Counted from the stretch's first letter, positions 25,805-36,869 are shown. The stretch is 64,000 bases of DNA from an uncultured Bacteroidales bacterium (GCA_902784475.1 CACZUX010000034.1:1-64000); one strand, 5' to 3'. Program-made: numbers and translations. Notes: generated by a model not told the origin, from the sequence alone.

Positions 25805-28800
25805 TTATTCGATTACCACCTTTTTGCCGTTGTTCACATAGACGCCCTTCTGGGTGGGCTTGGCGCTGAGGCGCTTGCCGTCGATGGTGTACCAGACGTC
25901 GGGACTGGCCTTGCCGGTGCCGCTGTGCCGGATGTCGTTGATCTTCGTGGGGCTGTTTTGCGTCCACTTGGCATAGAGCGCCAAAGAACCTTTGCTGCTG
26001 TCGGTGGCCGTCATCTCTGCGCCGTCGGCATAAACGACATCACCGTTCTCAGATGTTGCCCAGCCTGCGAAGGTATAACCCTCGCGGGTGAAGCTGTTGG
26101 GCGTCAGCGTGCCGCTGTTGTCAATAATCTGATTATCCATCGTGCCCTCACCGCCGTTGGCGTTGAAGGAGACGACCCTGCGGTAGGTCCAGGTCTCGGT
26201 GAGGTTCAGATGCTTGAACACACCCCATTCATTCAGATCCGACAGTCCCTCCACACTGGATGAGGCGTGGGTCAGCATGAGGTAGTGGGACATATCCGTA
26301 TTGATCGTGCCATTGATGTTGTCCAGCTCGAATTCATAGCTGCCGTCGAGCGGACTGTAAACCGGCTGGTCGGAGAATGTGTCATTGTATAAGTACGCCA
26401 AACGATGGTCTGTGCAGGAACCGCTTTCGCCGTCAACCGTAAAGTCCGCGTCCATCGCCTTGAGCGCCTCCGCATCAGGATGCGCAAAGAGCTGCACTCT
26501 CGAATAATGGTGCGCGTTAAAGCTTCCGATCTGATAACCCCATGTTATCCGGCACTTGGCATACGAGGGCATGTTCTTCGTCATGCTGTAAAGCGAGAAC
26601 ACGCCGTTCTTGCCGTTATCGGGGCTGCTTCCCGTCACGGTAAAACCGATACCGTTCTCGTCGTTCCGGACTGCGACTGTTCCCCAATGCACATTGTTCA
26701 TATTGTTGAAGGCGACCGTAGGACTTTCAGAGTTGCCGCAACTCATGGTTCTCCATTCCACCAGTTTCCACGGCCCTTGTTCCCTCGGGACAACAGGGCC
26801 TTCTTCCTCCTTCCATTTGGCATAGAGCGTCACGGGGCCTTTATTGTCTGCCGTTGGGGCAACCTCTGCCCCGTCGGCATAGACCACATCGCCGTCAGGA
26901 GCCTTTGCCCAGCCTTGGAAAGTGTATCCGGCACGGGTAAAAGCATTGGGCGACAGGTGTCCGACGTTGTCCATCGTCTGGCCGCTCATAGTGCCGCTGC
27001 CGCCGTTGGCGTCGTAGGAGAGCATCAAACGGTAAGTCCAGGAGGTGTTGTACTCTATGTTTTTGAAGGCCCCCCACTCCACCAGTAATGTACTCAAATC
27101 GTCCTTGCATGCAACCACATGAGTCAACAGCAGATGACAGATTGCCGACTTGTACCAACTCCCGTTGAGGTTGTCAAATTCGATCACCGTTGTTTTCTCG
27201 GCATCCTTTGCCGTCTCGCCGTTTTCATAGGGGTTGTAGAAACTCTCCAGCAGGTATTCGGATCCTGCTTGCGGTTCGGAACTGGTCGTGAAATCCACTG
27301 CCATATCAGTGAGGTCACTGAGACTGCCCTGGCGGGCGTAGAGGCGGGTCATAGCGGGATGTCTCGTACTCTTGCTGCTCAGCTGGTATTTCATCGTCAG
27401 TTTCAAGGACGAATAAGACAACACGCTGGCCTCATACACATAGGTGGTGAAAATACCCATGATGCTCTGTGCCTGGCTCGTACCCTCTATCGTGCAGCCG
27501 ACACCGTCGCCGTCTTTCCAGGTTTTGCTCTCCACGTCCCACGTTTGATTGTTCATCTCGCTAAAAGACACCGACAATGATGCGTCTTCATAGGGACAGA
27601 CGTGGGTCTTCATCTCCAGCGGCTTCCATGGGCCTTCTGTGTACAGCCATTGAACACCGATCGTCTGATTGGCATCGGTCATGGTCAGCGTCGGAGTATC
27701 TGTTGCGGGATTGGCCAGCGTGCCGCCGCCTTCCACCACGTAGCGATGGAAGTAAATTCCTTCGGAAGGTGCACTGTGGACGAGCGAGAGGGGCACTTCG
27801 TCGCCGTTGGCTGCGTAACACACTTTATCGTACCTGAAGCCTTTCGTATAGACCGTGATGCCGCTGACGTCATACACGGTGCTGTCGCTGCTGATGGCGA
27901 GGCGGGTCACTTTGTCGCCTGCGCTGATGCTGCGCATCTGCATGCCCTCCCGGGTGGTGATTTTCGGTTCGTTTGCTGCCACGTCGTTGTAGAAGCAGTT
28001 GGTGAGGTTGTCCGTACCGTTGCCGCCTGCAAACGTATTGAAATCATTCGAGGTGAACGTGTTGGTGAAGCTGATGCTCGACGGGACGAAGAGGCAGTTG
28101 GTGAGCGTGGCTGTTGCGCCGCTCTGCAAAAAGCCCATAAATCCGCCGCCTTCATATCCGTAGGCATTGCTGTATTTGATGCTGCCCGCGAAGGTGCAGC
28201 CGGTCATGGTGAGTGATTTGCCTTCATTCACCCGCCCCACGAAGCCGCCGGCGTCAATGTCCGATCCATAACTTGAAGTGATGTTCACGCTGCTCTTACA
28301 GTTGGTGATGGTGCTGTTGTCCACCACGAAACTGGCGATGCCTGCGGGACGCATGCCTTTAGTGGTGATGCTGCCCTCTACGCTCAAGTCCTGGATTGTG
28401 GCGCCGCAGAGTTCGGCGAAGGGAGCGGCGGGCGTGTGCACATCGTCGCTCTCCACGTTAATGTTGACGGAGAGTGTGTGGTCCTGTCCGTCGAATGTGC
28501 CCTTGAAGGGACGGTCGATCGCACCCGCCACCTTGGTCACGTTGATGTTGCCGGTCAGCTTCACGGTCTGTCCGCAGTAGTCTTCGTAGCCTAAAGCCAG
28601 CACCGTAGCGAAGTCTTCCCAATCGCTGTCGCCGGCGATGGCGGTCGGAAACGGCTTGCCTTGAGTGCCGATGTCCTTTATTCCTGCTGCCACATTGTCG
28701 TAAAAGCAGCTGTTGATGTTGATTGTGCTCGCATCATGGCCAATGACAAACATGTTGAAGGGCTTTCCTGACCATTTGATAATGGAAATGGCAGAGGGGG

Positions 28801-29488
28801 CGAACAGGCAGTTGGTGAGTGTGGACGTTGCCTGTTCCTGTGTCCAGCCCACCAATCCGCCGCCTTCACATCCGTCGGCATTGGTGTAGGTGATGCTGCC
28901 CGTGAAGGCGCATTCGCTCATTGTGAGTGTGTTGCCTTTGTTCACCCGGCCCACGAAGCCGCCGGCATCGATGTCCGCTGCATAACTTGAGGTGATGGCC
29001 ACACTGCTCCTGCAGTTGGTGATGGTGGTGGTGCCTTCGCCGGTCACGAAACTGGCGATGCCGGCGGGATGCCTGCCTTTGGTGGTGATGGTGCCCGCCA
29101 CGTTCAGGTTCTGTATCGTGGCACCGCTGAGATAGGCGAAAGGAGCGGCAGGCGCATCGACATTGTCGGTCTCCGGGTTAATGTTGACGGTCAGCGTGTG
29201 GCCGTCTCCGTCGAATGTGCCCTTGAAGGGGTGCACGTCATCCGATGGGGTATAATAGCTGACCATCGTGGTCACGCTGATGTCAGCAGTCAGTTTGAAG
29301 CACTTGTCGTGAAAGGTTGTTTGCGTGGTGAGAGCAAGCGCGAAAGCATCCCAATCAGTTTCCGACGTAATCAGATACGGGTCTTCAGCTGTGCCGCTGC
29401 CACCTATCCACGGTATTAACTCCTGTGCCCCTGCCCCCTGCGTCAGTGTCAGCAACAGGGCGAAAATTGCAAATATTTTTTTCTTCAT
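25805..29488 (-). CDS. Surface protein D with GLUG-type and InlB-type repeats
   Basis: A 1227-residue secreted protein; signal peptide MKKKIFAIFALLLTLTQGAG. Residues about 25-290 and 295-510 are two copies of one unit: 'PFKGTFDGDGHTLTVNIN', 'AGGFVGRVNKGNTLTMSECAF', 'EGGGLVGW...TLTNCLF'. This is the GLUG-motif beta-helix seen in Bacteroidetes adhesins and peptidase-linked proteins. Two Listeria-Bacteroides (InlB B) repeats follow, near 850-920 and 1130-1200 ('YDANGGSGTMSGQTMDNVG', 'AGYTFQGWAKAPDGDVVYADG'). The protein ends 'VWYTIDGKRLSAKPTQKGVY' plus a basic tail. It probably binds a host or glycan ligand at the surface. Its ATG overlaps the stop of gene C by 4 nt and GH2 follows after 4 nt, so it is inside the copy-1 operon. 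Confidence 0.75.
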   Translation of the reverse strand: MKKKIFAIFALLLTLTQGAGAQELIPWIGGSGTAEDPYLITSETDWDAFALALTTQTTFHDKCFKLTADISVTTMVSYYTPSDDVHPFKGTFDGDGHTLTVNINPETDNVDAPAAPFAYLSGATIQNLNVAGTITTKGRHPAGIASFVTGEGTTTITNCRSSVAITSSYAADIDAGGFVGRVNKGNTLTMSECAFTGSITYTNADGCEGGGLVGWTQEQATSTLTNCLFAPSAISIIKWSGKPFNMFVIGHDASTININSCFYDNVAAGIKDIGTQGKPFPTAIAGDSDWEDFATVLALGYEDYCGQTVKLTGNINVTKVAGAIDRPFKGTFDGQDHTLSVNINVESDDVHTPAAPFAELCGATIQDLSVEGSITTKGMRPAGIASFVVDNSTITNCKSSVNITSSYGSDIDAGGFVGRVNEGKSLTMTGCTFAGSIKYSNAYGYEGGGFMGFLQSGATATLTNCLFVPSSISFTNTFTSNDFNTFAGGNGTDNLTNCFYNDVAANEPKITTREGMQMRSISAGDKVTRLAISSDSTVYDVSGITVYTKGFRYDKVCYAANGDEVPLSLVHSAPSEGIYFHRYVVEGGGTLANPATDTPTLTMTDANQTIGVQWLYTEGPWKPLEMKTHVCPYEDASLSVSFSEMNNQTWDVESKTWKDGDGVGCTIEGTSQAQSIMGIFTTYVYEASVLSYSSLKLTMKYQLSSKSTRHPAMTRLYARQGSLSDLTDMAVDFTTSSEPQAGSEYLLESFYNPYENGETAKDAEKTTVIEFDNLNGSWYKSAICHLLLTHVVACKDDLSTLLVEWGAFKNIEYNTSWTYRLMLSYDANGGSGTMSGQTMDNVGHLSPNAFTRAGYTFQGWAKAPDGDVVYADGAEVAPTADNKGPVTLYAKWKEEEGPVVPREQGPWKLVEWRTMSCGNSESPTVAFNNMNNVHWGTVAVRNDENGIGFTVTGSSPDNGKNGVFSLYSMTKNMPSYAKCRITWGYQIGSFNAHHYSRVQLFAHPDAEALKAMDADFTVDGESGSCTDHRLAYLYNDTFSDQPVYSPLDGSYEFELDNINGTINTDMSHYLMLTHASSSVEGLSDLNEWGVFKHLNLTETWTYRRVVSFNANGGEGTMDNQIIDNSGTLTPNSFTREGYTFAGWATSENGDVVYADGAEMTATDSSKGSLALYAKWTQNSPTKINDIRHSGTGKASPDVWYTIDGKRLSAKPTQKGVYVNNGKKVVIE

Positions 29489-31866
29489 ATCACTACCTTT
29501 TTGTCGTTGTGGATGTAGATGCCCGGCTTCGTGGGACGCTCGGTGTACTTGCGGCCGTTCAGGTCATACCAAGGTGCATCATCAGATTCTTCACTCTTCA
29601 CTCTTAGTTCTTCACTCTCGAAGACGTCCGTCGGGTCATCGTCAAAGCTAATCAGCAATTCCGTTCCTCCGGGAATATCGCTGAGGGCTATCCATGCGGT
29701 GTAAGACGGCAGCGTGTTGTTCTTAGGATGATACGGATAGAAACCCATGAGATTATCGTTGCCTTTACCCAAAGTGAAGAAGTTGCTCATCATCTCGGAA
29801 TCCGTCATCTTGTGACCGCCCGGATCGGCGCTGCCCTTGAAGAGGTTGCCCTCGTAGTCAGTGGCAGAGCCGGGATCGGAGCCTTCGTAACGGAAGAGAT
29901 AGAGCGTTTCGGTGGTGCCTTCGTAGGTAAGGAGTACGGGAGTCAAAGCCGGCACTACCTGCGTTCCCAATGGCTTCATGTAGAGTGTTTTATTGTAGAT
30001 GGAGCTGGCCCACCAGGCCTTCACGCCATCTGGCAGCTCCACGGCATAAGGCAATATCAGGGTGGCCAAACCCGTCTCATCACGGTTGACGGGGAAGTAG
30101 GTGAACATGTGGTTGGGGACGTCCTCATACTCGGAGTAGAACGAGCTCCAATAGTTGGCGTTGCTGTAGCCGTGGCCGCCGGAAGACTGGTAGCCGAGGA
30201 AGAGCTCATACTGCGTGCCGTCCTTGATGAAGATGTCGAGGTCCTCGGGGCAGCCGTCGAAGGCGTGCCCGCCCATCAGAGTGAAGACTGGCGGCGGGTT
30301 GTCGCCGTCGTCCACCAGGCGGCCGGCCTCCACCCAGGTGTCCACATAGAGCGTCTTGAGGCCCGTCATGCCCTCGAAGGCGTAGTCGCCAATGCTGTCG
30401 GCCAGCTCCTGATGGATGGTGAGCACGGTGGGCGCCTTGGGTGCCGTGAGCAAACAGCGGTGTTTCGTGTCGTAGAGCGCCTCGTCGCGCACGGCGCAGC
30501 CGGCGCAGCCGTCGCTGAGCACAAAGGCCTGCTGCACGCTGTGGCGCTGGGGATAGGCGATGCTGTCGAGCGACTCGGGCAGCAGCACGCGGTTCACGGG
30601 CCCCAGATTCTCGAAGGCGTTGGCGCCCAGGGCGGTGGTGGTGAGCGGAATCTGGCTGAAATAGGTGTGGAAGTTGTCGTTGACGACGAAGTCGCCCGAA
30701 CCCGTGGCGCCGATGGCCTTCTCGACCGCTACGGCGGCGGAGGCGACCTCCATCCATTCGATCGGGCCTTCCTCCTCCGGCCTGCTCTTCACCTCCTCCG
30801 TCTTGAACCTCGCACTCAGGTAGCCGGGAACGGAGTCGGCCACGTTATCGCCCATGTGGCCCACGTTCTTGGCGTAGAACGAGTCGCCGTAGTTGTAGCG
30901 CAGGAACACCTTCAGCTCGGGATAGCCGTTAAGGGGATATACCCACTCCGCATCGTCGGGGCCGAAGAGCATGGGCGCTTTCAGCTGCTCATCGGTGCAA
31001 GCCGTGCCGCCGCCACCTTCAATACCGTCGTGGCGATTCAGATAGAAGTTGTCCCGCACCTCGTTGCCGTTGCTCTCGCCGACAATGGAGCGGTAGTCTT
31101 CGTCGTGGCCGATGACCTTGCCGCTGAAGTAGCAATGGTGCACCTTGGAACCGTCGCCGCCGTCCTCCATCTTGCCCACGATGCCGCCTATCTGGCTTCT
31201 GCCCTCCACGGAGCCGTCGGTATAGCAATATTCAATCACGTTACAGTCGTTGGCCACATAGCCGCAGAAAGTGCCAATCTCATCGCCGTCATTGACATCC
31301 ATCGCCTTCACCGTGCAGTTGACCACCGCGCAGTGGGAGATGAGGCTGTGGTTATCCATCCTGCCACAGAGGGCACCCACATGCTCGTTGCCGCCGTCGC
31401 CGGCCACGATGGTGACATTCTCCAACCTGAGGTTCACAATGTCACCGCCGCATATCCATCCGAAGAGTCCGCGGTCGTCCTCGCCGCCGTCGATATAGAT
31501 ATTCTTGATGGTGTGGCCCTGCCCGTCAAAGCGGCCGGCAAAGCGGTGGCTGGATGTCCAGCCGATGGTCCAGGGCTGGATGTTGTTGTTGTTCAGGTCG
31601 ATGTCGTTCATCAGGTAGATGGTCCAATCGTCGTAACTGTGATGGTCTTCGTCGTCTTTCTCAAAGTTCTCCGCCATATGGTGCAGGGCCATGAGATGGG
31701 CGGGCGTGTAGATGTAGATGGTCTTGGTACTCTCATGCACAACGAACTGCTCTACCTTATCGCCATCCCAAATCAACTCGGGGTCGGTGATGTCCACCGC
31801 ACCGGCCTGCACGGCGGCCATCGCCGCCAGCAGCATCGTCCATATCTTCTTTTTCATCATCATCAT
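29485..31866 (-). CDS. Surface protein C (copy 1): GLUG repeats plus BspA-like region
   Basis: About 793 residues. Four consecutive in-frame ATGs precede 'KKKIWTMLLAAMAAVQAGA', so the true start lies between 31857 and 31866. The N-terminal half has GLUG-type elements ('FAGRFDGQGHTIKNIYIDGG', 'GALCGRMDNHSLISHCAVVN', 'GGIVGKMEDG'). The middle (about 420-560) resembles BspA-type leucine-rich repeats ('LGANAFENLGPVNRVLLPESLD', 'IGDYAFEGMTGLKTLYVDTW'). The C-terminus is the shared tail 'PWYDLNGRKYTERPTKPGIY'. Just before it lies an in-frame heptamer repeat read as 'SEELRVKSEESDD'. It is a paralogue of the 37478-39916 gene at about 75-80% by eye. Adhesion or glycan binding is likely by family. It is coupled to D by an ATGA overlap. 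Confidence 0.75.
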   Translation of the reverse strand: MMMMKKKIWTMLLAAMAAVQAGAVDITDPELIWDGDKVEQFVVHESTKTIYIYTPAHLMALHHMAENFEKDDEDHHSYDDWTIYLMNDIDLNNNNIQPWTIGWTSSHRFAGRFDGQGHTIKNIYIDGGEDDRGLFGWICGGDIVNLRLENVTIVAGDGGNEHVGALCGRMDNHSLISHCAVVNCTVKAMDVNDGDEIGTFCGYVANDCNVIEYCYTDGSVEGRSQIGGIVGKMEDGGDGSKVHHCYFSGKVIGHDEDYRSIVGESNGNEVRDNFYLNRHDGIEGGGGTACTDEQLKAPMLFGPDDAEWVYPLNGYPELKVFLRYNYGDSFYAKNVGHMGDNVADSVPGYLSARFKTEEVKSRPEEEGPIEWMEVASAAVAVEKAIGATGSGDFVVNDNFHTYFSQIPLTTTALGANAFENLGPVNRVLLPESLDSIAYPQRHSVQQAFVLSDGCAGCAVRDEALYDTKHRCLLTAPKAPTVLTIHQELADSIGDYAFEGMTGLKTLYVDTWVEAGRLVDDGDNPPPVFTLMGGHAFDGCPEDLDIFIKDGTQYELFLGYQSSGGHGYSNANYWSSFYSEYEDVPNHMFTYFPVNRDETGLATLILPYAVELPDGVKAWWASSIYNKTLYMKPLGTQVVPALTPVLLTYEGTTETLYLFRYEGSDPGSATDYEGNLFKGSADPGGHKMTDSEMMSNFFTLGKGNDNLMGFYPYHPKNNTLPSYTAWIALSDIPGGTELLISFDDDPTDVFESEELRVKSEESDDAPWYDLNGRKYTERPTKPGIYIHNDKKVVI
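29585..29620 (-). repeat. Heptamer repeat inside gene C, copy 1
   Basis: Plus-strand units ATTCTTC, ACTCTTC, ACTCTTA, GTTCTTC, ACTCTCG encode part of the acidic linker before the C-terminal tail. The paralogue has a different heptamer at the same place. Confidence 0.8.
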
Positions 31867-31892
31867 CAATTATCAATTATCAATTATCAATA
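31865..31892 (-). repeat. Heptamer repeat between genes B and C, copy 1
   Basis: Units ATCAATT repeated four times fill the gap from the C start codons to the end of B and provide the TGA stop of gene B. Copy 2 has the same type of tract, but longer. Confidence 0.8.
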
Positions 31893-34800
31893 CGCAAACT
31901 TCACCGTCTCGTCGCCGGAGGACACCAGCCCTACCCCGCTGCGCTGCATCACGGGGAAGAAGGCCCGGCCGTCGTCGCCGGCCGTCTTGCGGGCCAGCAC
32001 GGTGCCGTTGGCCTGATAGAGGCGCACCTGCTGGCCGGCCTTCACGCCGCTCACCTCCAGGCGGTTGCCCGAACGTCTCACGTGCATGCGGGCGTCCTTG
32101 TCGTCGTTGCTGAAGACGCGCTTCACAGCCACCACCTCGGACGAGGGACAGAGCGTCACTACGCCGCTGTTGTCGCTGCCGCAGAAGGTGTTACCCCTGA
32201 TGCCCTTGTATTGTCCGTCAGCCGGGGATTTGTAGGCCAGCGTGGCGCCGACATACATCTTCTCCTTCTCAGTGACGCCGGGCACCTTGATCGTGACGTA
32301 GCCGGCCCGGTAGCTGCCGCAGTCGTGCATATGCCCGCTCTCGCCGTCATCATCGGCAAGGTTGCAGAGCAACTTCTTGGTCTCATACTTGATGTGGTCG
32401 TTGCCCGTCGTGGTGTACACAATCGAGCCGTAGGACGTCTCCTTCAGGCCCACGATGATGGCAAAGCCTTTCGGCAGGCGACGGCGGGCATAGTTGCGCA
32501 CGCAGACGGTGATGTAGTTGTCGCCGTTCTCGTCCACCCTCTGAGCCGCCACGAAGCACCTCAGCTCCGGCTTGTAGGGGTAGAACAGGCTCGTGGTCCG
32601 CTCGCGGATGTTCTGACCGCGCTGACCTGCGCCGGCCGTAGTGGCGAGGCCGCGCGCACCCGGGGTCTCCTCTTCGTCCGAGAGGCCGAGCACGTCGTCG
32701 TACTCCACCGTCATCCTGGTGTTAATGCCGGTACCCAAAGTATAAGGTACGCTGATGCGCTCCGGAACGGATTCGCCGGCGTGTACGGTCATCTTGAGCG
32801 GATAGGTCTTGTCTTCGCCCACCGTCAGCACACAGTTTTTGATGGTCGAAGTGCCGTAGTTGGTGACGGTGATGAGCAGCGAGACCTCATCCTTGTGGCA
32901 CTGGAAGGCCTGATTCTCCTCCGGGTCGAACTGCACGGTGTAGCCGAAGGCGTTGCCAAAGTAGGCCGCCTTGCGGTTGAGCTGAAGCAGGCCGTCCTTG
33001 TCGGCGCCCACAAAGCACACGTCGATCTTCTCCTTGGTCATGTAGCCGTCGAAGCTGTAGATGGTGCCGCCGGCTTCCGTCTGCACGGCGGTGATGGGCG
33101 TGCCCAGATGGAAGCTGCCGTCCGTGTTGGGCACCAGACGCGCCAAAGCAGCGCCACATTGTTGAGCGACTTGGCCTCCAGGTCGGGCACGATGGCGAAC
33201 TCGTCGATGTTGGTGCCGCTCAAGATGAGCGAGGAGTTGATGCCCTTCTTTTCCTTACCGTCCATGCCGTAGCTCCTGATGCGGACGGTCGAGGTGTGGG
33301 AGGCGCTGTCGGTCAGCGTCATCCAGGCCATCAGGTTGTAGTCGCCCACACGGCTGAGACGCACGGGCTCCTCGGTGTAGTCGAGCGTCTGAGTGGCGAC
33401 GTTGTTGTTGCCGTCCACCGTGATGCCGACGTTCTCATCCGAAGCGCCTGAAACGCCTCTGCGCGCCACGATGAAGGCCGAAGTGCCGTCGTAGGCGACG
33501 CGGTAGTCCTTGAGACAGAAGCCCTCGTTGACCTCCGCCAGCTGCACGGGCGTCGACCAGGTCTCATTGCCGTCGAAGCGCGACATCATCAGATGGCCGT
33601 TCATCAGGAGGTCGCTCAGCTGCACGGTGTCTCCCTCCTGCACCCAGCTGGCCTTCTCGAAGGTGCCCTCCTGCCAGACGGCGACAGCCTCGCCGTCGTC
33701 GGCCACAGCCACACGCGGCTTGAAGGAAGCGGTCTCGGGAGAGCCGTAGATGGGCTTGGGCTGGTACCACTTGGTGCCGGCGTTCTTCTTGGTGTAGTAG
33801 AGGTCGTAGAGGCGGCTGGCCTGGTTCACCGTCACGTCGAGCGTCAGCGAATCCTCGAGCTGCTCCTTGGAAAGCACACCCGTCGCCTGCTCCATCACCG
33901 CCAGGTCGAGTCCGGGCACGGAAGCGGCGTCGTAGTCGGTGCAGCCGCCCGAATGCCAGTCGGAGATGGTGGTGGGATTGCCCAAAGAGGCCACCTCAAC
34001 CGTCATATTGTTGGGGTCGACGGTATTGTTCCGATAGCCCTGATAGATGATGCTGTCGCCGCCAGCGATGAACTTCACCGGCTGGTCAATGTCGGCATAG
34101 TTGCTGACCAGTTCGCCCGGAAGTGCGGCGGCGGGAGCGGGCTGCTTGTCGGGGTCGTCCTCGTCGCTCAGGTAGTAAACAAAATTCTTGTGGAAGGGAT
34201 TCTTGTAGTCCTTCGGCCCGAGGAGAATATCATCGGTGTCCATCTTGCCCAGATCCCAACTCTTGTGCTTGCTCCAGCCCAGGCACTTCACCTTGTAGTA
34301 GGCACTCAAGCCGGCATACCAGTTCCAGGCGCTGCCAGAGAATTCGTTGCGGAAATCCAGTCGGGAGCCTCCGGCATACTTGAAGCCGGCGCCGCAACCC
34401 GCCATCACTCCGAACTCGGCACCGGCGATGAATGCGTCTATCTTAGCCCTGATGCGGCCGTTGATGTAAGCCTGACCGAAGAACTTGAAGGCCAGGATGT
34501 GATTCTTCAGCGGATCGTTGCTCTCCTTCGTGTTGTCGAAGGCAAAAATCCCCGCATTGACGCTGAGCTTCACGCCTGCACCGGCCGACACCTTCGGGCC
34601 GATGATGTCGGAAACCACATTCACCAGTTTGTTCTTACTCAGCCAGTCGCTGAAGTCGGAAACAGCATTGGGCATGCCCTTCATACCGCCAAGGGCACGC
34701 ACCATGTTGGAGAAATTGAAGCCGAAGCGGACATTGGCCGAAGCTTCGGCACGCAAGCCGGCTTCATCGAGGAATTGCATGCCCAGGAACCACTGCTTCC

Positions 34801-36181
34801 AATCGCCTCCGTCCACAGTCAGCGGGATGGAGTACTTCTTATACAACTCCGCATAGGCATTAAGCATCACGTCGGCGTCGTAGTTCGCAACTTTTTCGCC
34901 CGCAGCCCCCGCCTGCAGATTAGCCAACTTGTATGACACGTCAAGCGTCTCGAACTCGTATCCGTCGGACTGGTTCATCGTCAACTTGTTGGTCTGCGGT
35001 TCGCTGGGCCACGTTTTGCTCCTCTTGTTGGCCATGTCGTACTTGTACATGACGCCGACGCCCATGGCTATCGTTATCTGAATCTTCCTGGTCTTGAAGA
35101 AATCGAGGTTGAGGCCGAGGCGGAAGTAGTACGGCGGCACTAAGGGAATCCTGTAGTCCAACTGGTTATAGGCGTCGGGCGCCAGATCGTCCGACCATTT
35201 CTCTGCCTCCGTCTGTGCTTCGCCTCCCTTGAGTTGCTCCTCAGCATTGGCGCGGGCCTCCGACTTTATCTTTTCCAGGTCAAGATACTTGTTGTAAAGG
35301 ATGGGCAGAGCGCGCACCGAATCGCCGTCGAAGGCCACAGCGGGGCGGCCAGAGGTGTTGATGTCCAGATAGCCGCTCAGGTCGAACTTCGTGGTCCAGT
35401 ATTTGTAGTCGAAGAATTTGCTGGTGATCGGCCTCGTGTTGCCGTCGAGGCTCTCCGTGAGGATGGCGTTCTCCTCGGCGTCGTTGTGCGCCTTAATGAG
35501 CGTGATGACAGACTCGGTCGCATAGGATTTCGGGGCGACGATGGCCACCTCCATCCGGGCGTAGTTCATATACTTCTTGTCGTCGGCCAGCTTCATGGTG
35601 TCCCTGTGGGAGCCGAACTCGTCGTAGTACACCGTCTCGTTGAGCTGCACGGGCACAATGTCCGAAGACTGTATGCTGCTCACGTAGAAGTCGCCGCGAA
35701 GGTCAACCGTGGGCGTCAGCGTCGAGAGTACTGACGAAGTCACCCTGGGCGAAGTGACAGGCTCGGGGATGCTCTCCAGGAAGATGTCCACTTCCTCCCT
35801 TTCGCTGTCGATGATGCCCGTCACGTGGTTGTAGGAGCCGGGATACATGCAGAGCTTCGGCAGGTAGCCGTTGCGATAGCACTCGATGGTGGCGGGCTCG
35901 CCGTCGGTCAGCACATAGAGGCGATGGGTCATGGGATCCAGGTCCCACTCGAGCAGACGTTTGTCCGTCGGCTTGTTGGTGGTGTCGGCACTCACGGCAT
36001 GAATCGTCAGATCCTTCTTATCGATGTAAGGCTTGTTGTCACAGTACAGATGCACCCAAAGCGTGTCGTGATAGGAGAAGAGTCGCGAATCCAGATACGT
36101 GGGGTTGGGGGCCTCCATACGCTTGTGCTGGTTAAAAGGCATCGACGGGCCCGTCCTCACCGACACCGTGTTGTCGCTCAC
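31887..36181 (-). pseudogene. Gene B (copy 1): large secreted-type protein, interrupted by a 49-nt deletion
   Basis: Compared with the intact paralogue at 39958-44322, this copy is open from a GTG at 36181 for about 1037 codons. It then leaves frame near 33150 (stop at 33038) and continues in another frame to 31887. At the break the paralogue reads 'ALLWRDQVLESDSVRMRLCAS'-'RLVPN', whereas here 'ALLWR' is joined directly to the 'RLVPN' codons. 49 nt are missing, which shifts the frame. The downstream part has no good start codon (a TTG at 33146). Sequence otherwise follows the paralogue closely over the whole length, including the end 'VRLYQANGTVLARKTAGDD'. Either a recent pseudogene or an assembly error. 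Confidence 0.75.
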
Positions 36182-36869
36182 GTTCCACCAGGTCGCCGTC
36201 CTCGTAGTCGTAGAAGGTGTAGAGCTTGTCCACCACCATATGGCTGATATAGGCCGTGTCGCTCAGCTGCGTGTCGCTGTTGTAGCGGATCAGCTGCAGG
36301 GTGTAGTCGCCGGCGACGATGCGGCTCTTGTCGAGCATCACCGAACGCACGGAGGCCGAACCGTAGCCGTGACTGTGGAAGGTGAAGGTCTTCGCCGTCT
36401 CCTCGCCCTGACCCTGCGGCCAGACCTTCACCTCGATCTGGTTGTCGCTGATGGGCGGCATGATGTAGGCGTAGTTAAGGACGGAGAACACTTTCGTGTT
36501 GTTCTTCGAGGAGTCTGTATTGCTATTGTTGCAGGTCACGCGGACGTAGAAAGGCCGGTTACCCTGAGCCTTGTCCAGACGCAGGACGATATACTGGTTG
36601 TCGCGGGCGTCGAAGATCTGCTTGTAGAAGCCCACGGTGTCCTTTGGAGCGGGGTCGCGGAAGACCTCCTTAAGCGCGTCCATCTCGGCGCCGTTGTCCA
36701 TTACGGCGTGATCAATCTCTTGCCATTGGAACTGGCTGATGTCGGTCCACGAGTCCAACTGACTCAGGTTCACGGCACGCTCTACGGTGAAGTCGTCGAC
36801 AGCAAAACTGACAACGCTGACCAACGACAGGAAGAGTGCAAAAAACGTCTTTTGTAGTAAATGCTTCAT
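36132..36869 (-). CDS. Gene A (copy 1): exported protein heading the A-B-C cassette
   Basis: A 245-residue protein with signal peptide MKHLLQKTFFALFLSLVSVV (start at 36869; the longer frame runs through the promoter). The rest is beta-rich with 'YIVLRLDKAQGNRPFYVRVT', 'QIEVKVWPQGQGEETAKTF' and 'DKSRIVAGDYTLQLIRYNSD'. No family recognised. The last 17 codons ('RERQHGVGEDGPVDAF') are the beginning of gene B read in the wrong frame. Relative to copy 2, 61 nt are missing at this junction. So the native C-terminus is lost or A and B were once one gene. A good promoter precedes it. Confidence 0.7.
   Translation of the reverse strand: MKHLLQKTFFALFLSLVSVVSFAVDDFTVERAVNLSQLDSWTDISQFQWQEIDHAVMDNGAEMDALKEVFRDPAPKDTVGFYKQIFDARDNQYIVLRLDKAQGNRPFYVRVTCNNSNTDSSKNNTKVFSVLNYAYIMPPISDNQIEVKVWPQGQGEETAKTFTFHSHGYGSASVRSVMLDKSRIVAGDYTLQLIRYNSDTQLSDTAYISHMVVDKLYTFYDYEDGDLVERERQHGVGEDGPVDAF

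Noticed and set aside
29728..32016. 762-codon plus-strand frame opposite gene C
   Set aside because: Shadow of a real surface-protein gene. Similar frames at 37643-38992 and 41194-43863 recur only because the cassette is duplicated.
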